DNA of 64,000 bases from Parvularculaceae bacterium (GTDB lineage: Bacteria; Pseudomonadota; Alphaproteobacteria; Caulobacterales; Parvularculaceae), in NCBI GenBank assembly GCA_028280115.1, contig JANQMJ010000012.1, positions 62,001 through 126,000 of the forward strand, written 5' to 3'. The notes below the pieces were generated by a model. It did not search any database. It was not told the DNA's origin and was given only the letters and a program-made list of their open reading frames with translations. The position numbers and the translations under genes are program-made. Shown here piece by piece: positions 42,210-51,698 of the stretch; the first letter of the stretch is position 1, and each line of letters begins with the position of its first letter.

Positions 42210-43534
42210 CCCTGGGCGTTGCGGATCTCGCTTAAGAGATTTTCGGCCTCGGCCAGACTGGCGGCGACCTGCGCGCGGTGTTCTTCGCGGCGCTTACGCA
42301 TATCCTCCAGCGACTCGCGCAGACGGTTAACGCTTGAATGGGCCTCTTTGAGCTCATCGCGGGTTTCGCTGATCGTGCGCAGGACCGAGTTGCGCCATTC
42401 CGCCCGGGCGTTAAGCGCGTCTTCGGGCGTTTCCGGATCGGCGGGAAACTCCCGCGGCTCGCCCGCCGCCGCATCGGCGATGGCCGCGGCCACATCGCTC
42501 AACGTTGCGTCTTCCGGCGCATCGGCGTGCGTTTCCTCGACATGTCCGCCGCGCTTCGCCCTGAGGCGGTCGAAGACGCTGCCGCCGGCGCTCGGCGCGG
42601 CGGGTTTTGTCTTGGCGGGCTTCTTTTTGCCCGCGGATTTTCCGTTCGCCGCGCTGACCGTGCGCACCGGCGGCATATCGACCTTTTTCGCTTCCGCCGG
42701 CGCCGGCGTCTCCTCGCCGCTGAGTTTTTCGTCCTTGAGTTCCTCGATCACGGCTTTGACCACTTCCCCGGTGACGGCATGGCGTTTTTCCAGCGCGCAA
42801 TACAGCATCAAACGGTTGGCGAGCGTATTGATGCGGCGCGGACGGCCGTGGGTTTCAGCATAGATCGCAACAAACGCTTCCTCAGTGAACGTCGGATCGT
42901 CTTTCCAGCCGACGACCGAAAGCCGGTGCAGGATGTATTCGCGCGCCTCTTCGGCGGTCAGGCCTTCCAAATGATAGGAAGCGATCACGCGCTGCTTTAG
43001 CTGTTCGAGCTTTTTTGAATCGAGCGTGGCGCGAAAGTCCGGCTGGCCGACCAGGAACACCTGGAACAGCGGCGTGCCGTCATAGTCGATATTGGACAGC
43101 ATACGCAGCTCTTCAAGCGTCTTGTGCGGCAGGTTCTGCGCTTCGTCCATGATCAGCAAGACCCGCCGGCCGCGATCGAGCTGATCGAAAAGATAATCCT
43201 CAAAGGCTTCGAATTGGCCGGTGCGCCCTTCGCCCTCCGGCTCGATGCGGAACGCCGACAGGATGTGGCTGACGAGGTCGTCCGGTTCGATATTCGACGT
43301 TAAAAGCTGGGCGGCGACAATGTTCGAGGTCGAAAGCTGATCGAGAAGATGGCTGATCAGCATGGTCTTGCCGGCGCCGACCGGCCCGGTGATGACGATG
43401 AATCCCTCGGCCTGTTTCAGGCCGTAATGAAGGTAAGCCATCGCCTTGTTATGGCTGCGGCTGCCGAAAAAGAACTTAGGATCGGGATTGAGCTTGAAGG
43501 GCGCGCCCGACAGGCCGAAATACTCTTCATACAT
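42206..43534 (-). CDS. XrtA-associated secretion-type ATPase (TIGR03015-like)
   Basis: A 442-residue AAA ATPase of the ExeA/GspA type that accompanies exosortase-A polysaccharide loci. Walker A is GPVGAGKT (50-57), Walker B is RVLLIMDEAQNL (about 125-136). The first 270 residues form the ATPase and lid. From about 280 on the chain is Pro/Ala/Lys-rich and disordered (AGKKKPAKTKPAAPS). It ends in a helical coiled coil (about 370-442). It follows the outer-membrane gene by one base. The stop TAG is inside the following palindromic repeat. Confidence 0.9.
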   Translation of the reverse strand: MYEEYFGLSGAPFKLNPDPKFFFGSRSHNKAMAYLHYGLKQAEGFIVITGPVGAGKTMLISHLLDQLSTSNIVAAQLLTSNIEPDDLVSHILSAFRIEPEGEGRTGQFEAFEDYLFDQLDRGRRVLLIMDEAQNLPHKTLEELRMLSNIDYDGTPLFQVFLVGQPDFRATLDSKKLEQLKQRVIASYHLEGLTAEEAREYILHRLSVVGWKDDPTFTEEAFVAIYAETHGRPRRINTLANRLMLYCALEKRHAVTGEVVKAVIEELKDEKLSGEETPAPAEAKKVDMPPVRTVSAANGKSAGKKKPAKTKPAAPSAGGSVFDRLRAKRGGHVEETHADAPEDATLSDVAAAIADAAAGEPREFPADPETPEDALNARAEWRNSVLRTISETRDELKEAHSSVNRLRESLEDMRKRREEHRAQVAASLAEAENLLSEIRNAQG

Positions 43535-43535
43535 C

Positions 43536-45227
43536 TTAAAATTCCAACGTGAGACCCGCCGTCAAAACGTTTTCTCCGTATTCCAATTCATCGACCGGCG
43601 AAAAACGCTTCGCATAGGAATATTCGCCGAACACGGAGACGTTTTCGTAAAGCTGGTAGGCCGCGCCCAGCCGGCCGATGAGCGTATTGGTCAAGCCGTT
43701 TCTTGTCTCCACGTCAGCGCATGCGAGAGCCGCATCGAACATCGGCGCAAGCGGATCGAGACCGAACAGAATTGGATTGGCCTCGCACGTATCCGCATCG
43801 ACGCTGGTTTCGGCTCGCCGGAATTCAACGCCGCCATAGGCGTTGAGCTTGCGCGACATGCGATGGCGCATGTTCAGTCTCGCGCCGATGGTTTCAACCC
43901 GGCGAAATCCGAACTCGTCGTCGGAATAATTCGCGCTCATCGTCATTTGGGTGCGGTCGTAGACCGTCGACAGGGCTGCGAAGGCGTTGTCGGAAACACT
44001 CACGCCCGCGGTTTGCGCCGAGCGCGTAGAAAGGGTGTTGGCGAAATGGTTAGCCGCTAGGATGACGCCGCGCGGCGAAAGCGAAGCCCCTTCGCGCAGG
44101 CGATCGGCGAAATCGAGCGTGCGCGCCTCAACGGCGCGGAAGCTGGTGTTGAGCCCCTGCGCGCGATTGCGGAACTGGCGGTTCGCGCCCGCCGTGAAAA
44201 TCATCCGTGAAGAGACTTCATAAGAAAGATCGGCGTCGATGAAATCGTCGCCGTAGCGCTCGCCATATTCGACGCGAATACGCGACCGCCGCCCCGGCTC
44301 CGCGGTGAAGCCGGCGCGCCAGAACACGCCCGACAGCGTATTATCGTCGAAAAACAGCGACGCGGCCGACTGGGTCTCGACTTCGTCATAGCCGACGGCG
44401 CCGCTCAGAAAGAAGCTTTGGCTGAGCCCGAATTGCGCTTCCGTGAAGAGCGATCCCTGCTTGTATTCGAACTGCGGCAATAGACTGGAGCCGGTCTCCT
44501 CTATTTTTGCGCCGTAAGCGACGGCGCGGAAGCGAAAGCGGTCGAACATGACGCCGCTTTCAAAACTGGCGGTTGCTTCATGGGACAGGGAATCGTTCAG
44601 GAAGTCGCCGCCGAAAAGATTGGCGCTGGCCTTGTCGTCATCGATGAACACTTGCGAATAGCGGTAGCGCAGTTCAACCGAAGATTGATCCGGCATGAGG
44701 CGATAAAGGTACGGACTCACCGAGAAAGAATGCACATTGGCCTGCTGGCGCCGAGCGGTGTTGGCGTTGCCGGAAAAGCGCGCATTGTCGCCGATAAGCT
44801 GGCGCGACGTCTGGCCTGACGCATCGAAGTAAAGCCAGTTGTCCACAAGCGTGAATGTGCTCGCCCCGCCTATACTCTGGTTAACGACGAAGTCGCCATC
44901 ATCGATCAGATAGGAAAAATCGAGATCGCCCAGAATAAGTCCAGTCACCCTCGGGGTGCTGACGATGGCGCCGCCGGTGAACAATGTCGAAAGAATAAGC
45001 TCGTCTTCCTTAAGACCATCGCCTTGAAGATTGATATTGTCCGTATAGGTGACGCGCGGCGAGACGCTGGCGGCGTACCCAAAATAGTCCGACTTCAATC
45101 TCAGCGGCGCGTCCGGATTGGCGATCTGCGCCACTGCAGCGCTGACGAGCACTCCGGCCCCAGCGCCGGCGAGCAGCGCTTTGACGATTCTCCGGGCAAG
45201 ATTGCGTTTTTGCTTATCCCTGCACAT
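43536..45227 (-). CDS. XrtA-associated outer membrane protein (TIGR03016-like)
   Basis: A 563-residue outer-membrane barrel-type protein. It has a signal peptide ending near LVSAAVAQIA (about residue 35), many amphipathic strands with Tyr, Phe and Arg, and a final strand ending LTLEF with the C-terminal Phe of outer-membrane barrels. It is the putative exit or assembly component of the exosortase-associated polysaccharide system. The start at 45227 gives a normal signal peptide; the frame stays open to 45296 but adds only a basic stretch. It overlaps the autokinase gene by 14 bases. Confidence 0.85.
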   Translation of the reverse strand: MCRDKQKRNLARRIVKALLAGAGAGVLVSAAVAQIANPDAPLRLKSDYFGYAASVSPRVTYTDNINLQGDGLKEDELILSTLFTGGAIVSTPRVTGLILGDLDFSYLIDDGDFVVNQSIGGASTFTLVDNWLYFDASGQTSRQLIGDNARFSGNANTARRQQANVHSFSVSPYLYRLMPDQSSVELRYRYSQVFIDDDKASANLFGGDFLNDSLSHEATASFESGVMFDRFRFRAVAYGAKIEETGSSLLPQFEYKQGSLFTEAQFGLSQSFFLSGAVGYDEVETQSAASLFFDDNTLSGVFWRAGFTAEPGRRSRIRVEYGERYGDDFIDADLSYEVSSRMIFTAGANRQFRNRAQGLNTSFRAVEARTLDFADRLREGASLSPRGVILAANHFANTLSTRSAQTAGVSVSDNAFAALSTVYDRTQMTMSANYSDDEFGFRRVETIGARLNMRHRMSRKLNAYGGVEFRRAETSVDADTCEANPILFGLDPLAPMFDAALACADVETRNGLTNTLIGRLGAAYQLYENVSVFGEYSYAKRFSPVDELEYGENVLTAGLTLEF

Positions 45228-46107
45228 GAGCGAGGCCCTTTGCTGGCTGCGCGGGCGCTTCCGGCGATGCGTCCTGGCCGCGGTCGTAATATTCATATGA
45301 CTGATAGTGTGATCCGCCCGCGCCGATCAAACATCGGTTGAGCACCAGGCTGACATTGGGATTGACGTCCAGCAGTTCGTCAATCGCCGCCGCCGCTGCG
45401 GGCTCTGCGGTCGCATTGGCCTCGACGACAAAGACGATTTCATCGACATATTTGGCGAGCACCACTGCTTCCGTCGTCGCCAGCACCGGCGGCGCGTCAA
45501 TGATGACCAGCCGGTCGCGATCGGCGGTTGAAAGCGCCGTCCACAAACGCTGTGACGTTTCGGTTGCGAAAAGTTCCTTTGCGCGTTCGGCGGGCGCGCC
45601 TTCGGGCAAAATGCTGAGCGGCGCCTGGCCTGCGCGAAAACAAAGACTTTCGGCGTCGAGCGACGGATCGGTCAGCCAGTCGGCAAGACCGAGGCCGCGC
45701 GGCAGGTCGAAACGCGCGCGCACCCGCGGCCGGGGAATGTCCGCGTCGACCAGCAGGGTTTCGATCTGATCTTCCACCGCCAGGCTGAGCGCCAGATTGA
45801 CCGCCATATAGGTCTTGCCTTCGCCGGCGCGCGTCGAGGTGACGAGAATAAGATTGCGCTGGCGGCCCGGCATGCGGAACGCCTGGCGTTCGCCGGACGA
45901 TCGCAAAAATCCTATCCGGCGCAACAGGCGGCGCTTGACCGCGCGCAGCTCCAGCGCGAGCTGAGTCGATTCGGCGCTGGGATGATAATGTCCGAGCGTT
46001 TCAAGTCTTGCAAAATCAAGATCGAACGGTTTTGGCGCGCCCGCCGGCGTCTGCTTAACGGGCGCGATCTCATGGGCCGTTCCGGCGACTCTTTCAACAA
46101 CGCTCAT
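45214..46107 (-). CDS. XrtA-associated tyrosine autokinase (CpsD/BY-kinase type)
   Basis: A 297-residue bacterial tyrosine kinase. Walker A-type STRAGEGKT (91-99), Walker A-prime LLVDADIPRP (about 118-127) and the Walker B-like RLVIIDAPPVLA (about 197-208) are in order. The C-terminus carries a tyrosine cluster, HYQSYEYYDRG (about 268-278), where autophosphorylation of such kinases occurs. It works with the chain-length protein encoded next to it to control polymer length and export. It overlaps the chain-length gene by four bases (ATGA). It is a cytoplasmic form needing an external membrane activator. Confidence 0.92.
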   Translation of the reverse strand: MSVVERVAGTAHEIAPVKQTPAGAPKPFDLDFARLETLGHYHPSAESTQLALELRAVKRRLLRRIGFLRSSGERQAFRMPGRQRNLILVTSTRAGEGKTYMAVNLALSLAVEDQIETLLVDADIPRPRVRARFDLPRGLGLADWLTDPSLDAESLCFRAGQAPLSILPEGAPAERAKELFATETSQRLWTALSTADRDRLVIIDAPPVLATTEAVVLAKYVDEIVFVVEANATAEPAAAAAIDELLDVNPNVSLVLNRCLIGAGGSHYQSYEYYDRGQDASPEAPAQPAKGLAHVQG

Positions 46108-47651
46108 CGAAACGCCTCCGTCGCGGTTTGTTCAAAGCCGGCTGTCTCGGCCGTATCCGGAGCGACCGACGGCAATCTGAGTACGGAAAAATACGCGTAA
46201 AACACGCCAAGCAGCATCAGCGCCGCAAACGCCCCGCCAAGCCGCTTCAAGTCCCGACGGCGCAAGGCGCGCAGTTCGTCCGAGGGCGCCTCGCTGACGA
46301 CCCCGAGCACCGGCAGGCCGAACGCCTCCTGCAGTTCGCTGGCCTGGGCGTAGCTTTTGTCGATGGCGGTCAGCAGCATGCCCGCGCCGACGCCGACGCC
46401 GGCGGCCAGGAACACCGCGCCGAAAATCAGGAGCAGCCGCGGCGGATCGGCCGGCACGAGCGCGCGTTCAGGCCGTTCGAAGATCTGGTATTCGACGCCG
46501 CGCCCCGCCGCGCCGAGATTCTTTGTCAGATCAAGCCGGTCGCGGCGCTCCAAGAGCTCTTCATAGGTTTTCTTGGTGATGTCGTACTGGCGTTCGATCT
46601 GCTGCAGCTGGGCAAGCGCCGCAGGCGCCTGATCGGCCGCGCGTTCGAGCGCCTCAAGCTCTTTGCGAAGGCCGGCTTCCCGTTCTTCCTGCGATGCAAC
46701 CGCATCCTCGGCGATGCGCAGTTCCGATTGCAAGCGGATATATTCGGAACTGTAGGAAAGCGCGCCGCCGCTGGCGCGTTCGAGTTGTTCGATACGGGCG
46801 ATAACGCCGCGAATGTCCGGATGGGTTTCGCGATACTTGCTGCGCAGATCGGCAAGCTCTAATTTCAGCTTGTTGAGTTCGTCGCCCGACGTCGTGCGCG
46901 GCGTCGCGGATAAAAGGTTTTGCAGCGTGATGACGCGGCCTTTGGCGCGCTCAAGCTCTTTGCTCACGCGGGTAAGCTCATTCTCCTTCAGTTCGTCGCG
47001 GCGGCGGCTTTCGCTCTTGTTGGCCGCCAGTTCGGCGGCGTGTGCGCTGCGGAATTCCGCGACCCGGCGCTCATTGGCGGAAAGCCGTTCTTCATATTCC
47101 TCGATTTGGAGATTGAGCCGGCGGCGCGCCGCCTGATTTTCCGACAGGCTGGTGCCGAGATCCTGCTCGATCAGCGTGTTGAGCACCGCATCGACGACCG
47201 CGCGCGCGACTTCCGGATCGCTGTTCTTGTAGGAAATCACGAAATACATGTCCCGCGGACTGTCGATCATGATATCGCCGGAAACCCAGTTGATCAGCTT
47301 TTCCATCTTGGCGCGACGTTCCACTGCGGAGCCCGCATCGATCGTTTTGTCGAGCCCGGCGCGGTAAATCACTTCTTCCACATTGGGACGGGTGAGCAGT
47401 TGCAGGCGCATGACTTCAACGCGCTCGGTATAGTCCGGCCGCGCGGTGAAACCGTCGAGCACCGGCTCGAGAACGGTCTCGGTCTGGACGAAAACATGGG
47501 CGCGCGATTCATATTTATCTGGAATGAGCGAGACCGCGAACCAACCGGCCAGCGCGGCGAACCAGAAGACGGCGACGACGATCCATCGCCGCCGCCAAAG
47601 CCCGTTCAAATGCCGGATGACCGGCCGCGGCAGATCCGAAAATGCAAACAC
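46104..47651 (-). CDS. XrtA-associated polysaccharide chain-length determinant (Wzz-like)
   Basis: A 515-residue inner-membrane protein of the polysaccharide copolymerase type. TM1 lies at about 24-45 (WIVVAVFWFAALAGWFAVSL). A long periplasmic coiled coil follows (about 155-400, with RVSKELERAKGRVITLQNLL). TM2 is near 410-432, and a short further segment (about 465-485) lies near the end. It lacks its own kinase domain; the adjacent autokinase supplies it. I chose GTG at 47651, seven bases after AGAAGGA, instead of a TTG at 47669 that directly abuts its ribosome site. It follows the export lipoprotein by 38 bases. Confidence 0.86.
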   Translation of the reverse strand: MFAFSDLPRPVIRHLNGLWRRRWIVVAVFWFAALAGWFAVSLIPDKYESRAHVFVQTETVLEPVLDGFTARPDYTERVEVMRLQLLTRPNVEEVIYRAGLDKTIDAGSAVERRAKMEKLINWVSGDIMIDSPRDMYFVISYKNSDPEVARAVVDAVLNTLIEQDLGTSLSENQAARRRLNLQIEEYEERLSANERRVAEFRSAHAAELAANKSESRRRDELKENELTRVSKELERAKGRVITLQNLLSATPRTTSGDELNKLKLELADLRSKYRETHPDIRGVIARIEQLERASGGALSYSSEYIRLQSELRIAEDAVASQEEREAGLRKELEALERAADQAPAALAQLQQIERQYDITKKTYEELLERRDRLDLTKNLGAAGRGVEYQIFERPERALVPADPPRLLLIFGAVFLAAGVGVGAGMLLTAIDKSYAQASELQEAFGLPVLGVVSEAPSDELRALRRRDLKRLGGAFAALMLLGVFYAYFSVLRLPSVAPDTAETAGFEQTATEAFR

Positions 47652-47688
47652 AAACTCGTCCTTCTCCAACCCTGCTGCGCGATTTCGA

Positions 47689-48333
47689 TCAGAAAACGCT
47701 TTCGGGGATCAAAATGACGTCTCCGGGCAGCACCGGCACATTGGCCGAGATGTCGCCCTTGCGCAGCAAACCGTCGAGATGCAGGCGATAGGAATTGCGC
47801 TCTGCGCCATGACCGCGGATCAACACCGCGCGGTTGCCGGCGGCGAATTCGGTCAGCCCGCCAACCGCGACCATAACGTCCAGCACCGTCATGCCGGCCT
47901 GATAGGGAAGCGCGATCGGTTGTTGCGCTTCGCCGAGCACGCGCACCTGCTGATCAAAGGTCGATGAAAAATTGCTGACGATGACGGTGACTTCCGGCGC
48001 TTTGACATAGGCTGCAAGCGACTTTTCAAGATCGCCGGCGAGCTGCGACGGCGTCTTGCCCGACGCGACCATGTCTTCGACCAGCGGCGTGGAGATCCGC
48101 CCGTCGGGACGCACCGTCACCTCGGTCGACAACTCCGGCGCGCGCCAGACGAATATTTCCAGTTCGTCGAGCGGGCCGATCAGATAATCCGGCGCCGCCG
48201 CAACCGCATCCTCGGGGGTTGCCGGCGCTGCGGTAAGTTTTTCGCCGCCAAGCCCGACCGTGCTGCAACCGGCGATCAGGGCCGCCGCCGCCGCGATGAC
48301 GACGCTCCGCATGAATTCCAGAGGGTTCTTCAT
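47689..48333 (-). CDS. XrtA-associated polysaccharide export lipoprotein (Wza-like)
   Basis: A 214-residue outer-membrane polysaccharide export protein of the short type. The lipobox LIAGC places the lipidated Cys at residue 23. The Poly_export domain (DYLIGPLDELEIFVWRAPEL, about 44-63) and a SLBB-like part (QVRVLGEAQQPIALPYQAGM, about 125-144) follow. It forms a periplasmic/outer-membrane export path with the Wzz-like protein. ATG at 48333 was chosen because it sets the lipoprotein signal; the frame is open to 48378. It leads the long exopolysaccharide operon, with a 204-base spacer to the sugar transferase. Confidence 0.9.
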   Translation of the reverse strand: MKNPLEFMRSVVIAAAAALIAGCSTVGLGGEKLTAAPATPEDAVAAAPDYLIGPLDELEIFVWRAPELSTEVTVRPDGRISTPLVEDMVASGKTPSQLAGDLEKSLAAYVKAPEVTVIVSNFSSTFDQQVRVLGEAQQPIALPYQAGMTVLDVMVAVGGLTEFAAGNRAVLIRGHGAERNSYRLHLDGLLRKGDISANVPVLPGDVILIPESVF

Positions 48334-48537
48334 AATCCGTTCCTTGATGTGTCCGATTCCGCGCCATCCCGGGCGCAATGCAGGCCGATTCCCGTTTTCC
48401 GCTTATTGTCTCCGCAAGTTCTTTGCCACGGCGAAACCTGGCGGTTAACGGCCTTAACAGCCGTGCGGAGCGCCAATGAATTCAGGCCTTGTCGCGTCTG
48501 GGAAAAGCTTTGCCGCCCGCCGCCCGGGCCAAAGTCG

Positions 48538-49347
48538 TTAACGGCTGCCGATGCCGAACAGCGCCACGCGCACGGTCTTCAGGATGATCAGGATATCCAT
48601 CAGCGGCGTGAAGTGGCGAATGTAGTAAAGATCGTAGCGCAGCTTTTCGCGCGCGCCTTCGATCGTGGCGGCGTATTCATATTTGACCTGCGCCCAGCCG
48701 GTGATGCCGGGCTTGACCAGATGGCGCGCATGGTAATGGGGAATCTCGTTCTCCAAAATCGCGACGAATTCAGGCCGTTCAGGGCGCGGGCCGACAAAGC
48801 TCATTTCGCCGCGCAGGACGTTGATCGCCTGCGGGATTTCGTCGATCCGCGTCTTGCGGATCAGGCGGCCGACGCGGGTGACGCGATGGTCGCCGGCCAC
48901 GGCGAATTGCGGACCGTTCTTTTCCGCGTCGACCTGCATCGAGCGGAACTTAAAGACTTCAAACGGCCGGCCGCGATAGCCGATGCGCTTTTGGCGGTAG
49001 AGGACGGGCCCCGGACTGTCGAGGCGGATCGCCAGCATCGTCACCATGAGCACCGGCGCCAGTCCGATCAACAGCGCGAGGCTCGCAGCGATATCGATGG
49101 CGCGTTTGACAGACGCGGTGCGCACGTCTTTTGCGCCGGCGGCGGCTCTGCCGACGGTAAACGCATTCGCGGCGTTGATGTCGAGCTTGCCCCTGACCGA
49201 TCCGGAAATCGCGGCCGCATCGCCAATCGCCCGGAAGAATCGCCCCGGCCACAGCGCGCCGGCGGCCTTGGCGAGCATGCGGCCGGGTCGCATCGTGGCA
49301 ATCGTTACGGCTGCAAGCGACAGCACCAGAAATTCGAAACCGGTCAT
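48538..49347 (-). CDS. Undecaprenyl-phosphate sugar phosphotransferase
   Basis: A 269-residue initiating glycosyltransferase of the bacterial sugar transferase (PglC/WbaP catalytic) type. It moves a sugar-1-phosphate onto undecaprenyl phosphate at the inner membrane to start repeat-unit synthesis. A short N-terminal membrane helix precedes the catalytic core, which begins VKRAIDIAASLALLIGLAPV. Family motifs KFRSMQVDAE (about 155-164), RLIRKTRIDEIPQ and SFVGPRPERPEF are intact. ATG at 49347, with a GGGAGTGGGG site, was preferred; upstream ATGs at 49380 and 49407 are weaker. It is divergent from the GT-deacetylase fusion gene. Confidence 0.88.
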   Translation of the reverse strand: MTGFEFLVLSLAAVTIATMRPGRMLAKAAGALWPGRFFRAIGDAAAISGSVRGKLDINAANAFTVGRAAAGAKDVRTASVKRAIDIAASLALLIGLAPVLMVTMLAIRLDSPGPVLYRQKRIGYRGRPFEVFKFRSMQVDAEKNGPQFAVAGDHRVTRVGRLIRKTRIDEIPQAINVLRGEMSFVGPRPERPEFVAILENEIPHYHARHLVKPGITGWAQVKYEYAATIEGAREKLRYDLYYIRHFTPLMDILIILKTVRVALFGIGSR

Positions 49348-49498
49348 CCCCACTCCCGTCAACGCGCGGCAAAGCCCCATCTCCGTCCGCGCCGACCGCC
49401 GAAGCATGTCTTATGCCTAACGCTTCGTTAACGGGTGAAAGTGGGGCCTTCCTTGCACAGCGCTTGACAGCAGTAGTCGCCGAAACGGCGAGCCGGTT

Positions 49499-51637
49499 AT
49501 GAGAATTCTGGTTTTCACAACGCTTTTTCCCAACGTCGCCATGCCGTGGCATGGCGTGTTCGTGGAAAACCGCCTGCGCGCTTTTCGCGCCCGGCATGGT
49601 TGCGACATCAAAGTGGTCGCACCGATTCCCTGGTTTCCGTTCAAAAATGAGACATTCGGCCGTTACGCAAGATGGGCGCGCGTTCCCGAACGGGAAAGGC
49701 GCGACGGGATTGAAGTCCTCCACCCGCGCTATTTTCTGCCGCCGAAAATCGGCATGACCTACGCGCCGCATGGGCTTGCGCGCTGCCTGCGCAGGACGAT
49801 CGGCGAACTCGCCCGCGACGGATGGGATTTCGATATTCTGGACGCCCATTATCTTTATCCCGACGGCGTTGCCGCCGTCGCGGTCGCAAAGGAACTGGGC
49901 AGGCCCGTCGCCGTCACGGCGCGGGGAAGCGACGTTACGCATATTCCGAATTATCCCGGCCCGCGGCGCTCTGTCCTCGCCGCCGTCAATCAGGCCGATG
50001 CGGTCATCGCGGTGGCGGCGGCGCTCAAGGATCAGCTTGTCCGTCTCGGCGCGCCGGAAAAGAAAATCGACGTCTTGCGCAACGGCGTCGACCTGGAGCG
50101 GTTCGGGCCTCAAGACCGCGCGCCCATTCGCAAACGGAAGAACCTTTCCGGCCGGGTGCTGTTAAGCGCCGGTCATCTCATCGACCGCAAGGGACACGAC
50201 CTGGTCATCGACGCCCTAAGCGAGATGCCCGATGCGACGCTGCTCATCGCCGGCGAAGGCGAACGGCGCGCCAGGCTGGAAGCGCACGCAAGAAAGACCG
50301 GCGTTGCGGATCGCGTGCGATTCCTGGGCGCGGTTTCGCCTGAAGAAATGCCGGCGCTTTACAATACCGCGGATGTTCTGACGCTGGCGTCGTCGCGCGA
50401 AGGCTGGCCCAATGTTCTGCTCGAAGCCATGGCCTGCGGAACGCCCTGCGTCGCAACAAAGGCCGGAGGCGTCGGCGAGATCATCCGCGCGCCCGAAGCC
50501 GGCAAATTGGCCGAAGAAAGAACGCCGAAAGCGATCGCCGCTTCCGTAAACGACCTGCTCGCCAACCCGCCGGACCGCGGCGCGACCCGCGCCTATGCGG
50601 AAGCTTATTCCTGGAACGAGACCGCCGATCGCATGGCGTCGATCTTTTCCGAAATGACCCGGCAAAAAGAAGCGCGATGCGCGCTGAAGACGGCGCCGAT
50701 CACCTTGCCGCGCGCAGCGCCCAAACTGATCGTCACCGTCGATGCGGAAGAGGCCTTCGACTGGAACGACTTCGAAAACAGCCGCCACCGCGTGTGCGAT
50801 GTCGACGGCGTTAAGCGATTTCAGTCTCTGTGCGCCAAAGCGGGCGCTAAGCCGCTTTACTTTTTGACCTATCCTCTGCTCGCCGATCCGGACGCCGTTT
50901 CTTGCTTTCGGCGATTTCTACGCGGCGGCGAGGCCGATTGCGGTCTTCATCTCCACCCGTGGACGACGCCGCCCAAGAGCGAGTTCAACGGCGAATATTA
51001 TTCCTTTCAAAAGAACCTGCCGCCGGATGTGCACAAGAAAAAACTCAAAGCCCTTGCGGACCAATATGAAGCGGTCTTCGGCACGCGCGCCATCGCCCAC
51101 CGCGCCGGCCGTTACGGCGTTGCGCCTGACGATTACGCCCTGCTCGCCGATATCGGCGTCAAATATGATTTCAGCCCCAGCGCCGCCTTCGACTATTCGC
51201 GCACCGGCGGGCCGGATTATTCCTGTTGCTCCAACCGTCCGCTGGCCGTTGCAAACGGGGCGTGGTCGATGCGCGTCACGCCGGTATGCGGCGCGCACGC
51301 CCTGCGGCGCACGCGCCTGTTCGTCAGTCAGGAACATATCGGGCCGGCGCGCTTGAATGGTTTCCTGCAACCCGTCCGCCTGTCGCCGGAAGGCGCGTCT
51401 CTAAACGATCTCAAAGCGCTCACCAAACGGGTTCTTGCAGACCAAATCCCCGTGCTGACCTTTACGCTTCATTCAACAAGTTTAACGCCCGGCGCCAATA
51501 ACTTTGCGAAAAGCGCCGCAGACGTCGACAAAATGCTTGAAACGACGCGTTCCTATTTCGACTGGTTTCGCAACCATGTGGGCGGCGGCATGATTTCTCT
51601 TAACGATCTCGCTGCGCTTTACGAACGCCGCGCTTAA
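49499..51637 (+). CDS. Glycosyltransferase family 4 fused to a WalW-like polysaccharide deacetylase
   Basis: A 712-residue two-domain enzyme. The N-terminal GT-B part (about 1-385) opens MRILVFTTLFPN and carries the donor-site SREGWPNVLLEAMACGTPCV (about 300-319) with the two Glu of the EX7E motif. A linker near 390-400 leads to a deacetylase-like domain (about 400-712) with VTVDAEEAFDWNDF (about 410-423), GLHLHPWT (about 483-490) and AHRAGRYG (about 529-536), resembling WalW. These are usually separate genes in polysaccharide loci. Fusion would couple sugar addition and deacetylation. It is divergent from the sugar transferase. A weak ribosome site precedes the ATG. Confidence 0.85.
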   Translation: MRILVFTTLFPNVAMPWHGVFVENRLRAFRARHGCDIKVVAPIPWFPFKNETFGRYARWARVPERERRDGIEVLHPRYFLPPKIGMTYAPHGLARCLRRTIGELARDGWDFDILDAHYLYPDGVAAVAVAKELGRPVAVTARGSDVTHIPNYPGPRRSVLAAVNQADAVIAVAAALKDQLVRLGAPEKKIDVLRNGVDLERFGPQDRAPIRKRKNLSGRVLLSAGHLIDRKGHDLVIDALSEMPDATLLIAGEGERRARLEAHARKTGVADRVRFLGAVSPEEMPALYNTADVLTLASSREGWPNVLLEAMACGTPCVATKAGGVGEIIRAPEAGKLAEERTPKAIAASVNDLLANPPDRGATRAYAEAYSWNETADRMASIFSEMTRQKEARCALKTAPITLPRAAPKLIVTVDAEEAFDWNDFENSRHRVCDVDGVKRFQSLCAKAGAKPLYFLTYPLLADPDAVSCFRRFLRGGEADCGLHLHPWTTPPKSEFNGEYYSFQKNLPPDVHKKKLKALADQYEAVFGTRAIAHRAGRYGVAPDDYALLADIGVKYDFSPSAAFDYSRTGGPDYSCCSNRPLAVANGAWSMRVTPVCGAHALRRTRLFVSQEHIGPARLNGFLQPVRLSPEGASLNDLKALTKRVLADQIPVLTFTLHSTSLTPGANNFAKSAADVDKMLETTRSYFDWFRNHVGGGMISLNDLAALYERRA

Positions 51638-51698
51638 CGCGGCTTTAAGCATGGCGCCGGTAATTTTTGCCTAGTTCGCAACGGGCAAAGGCGCAGTC

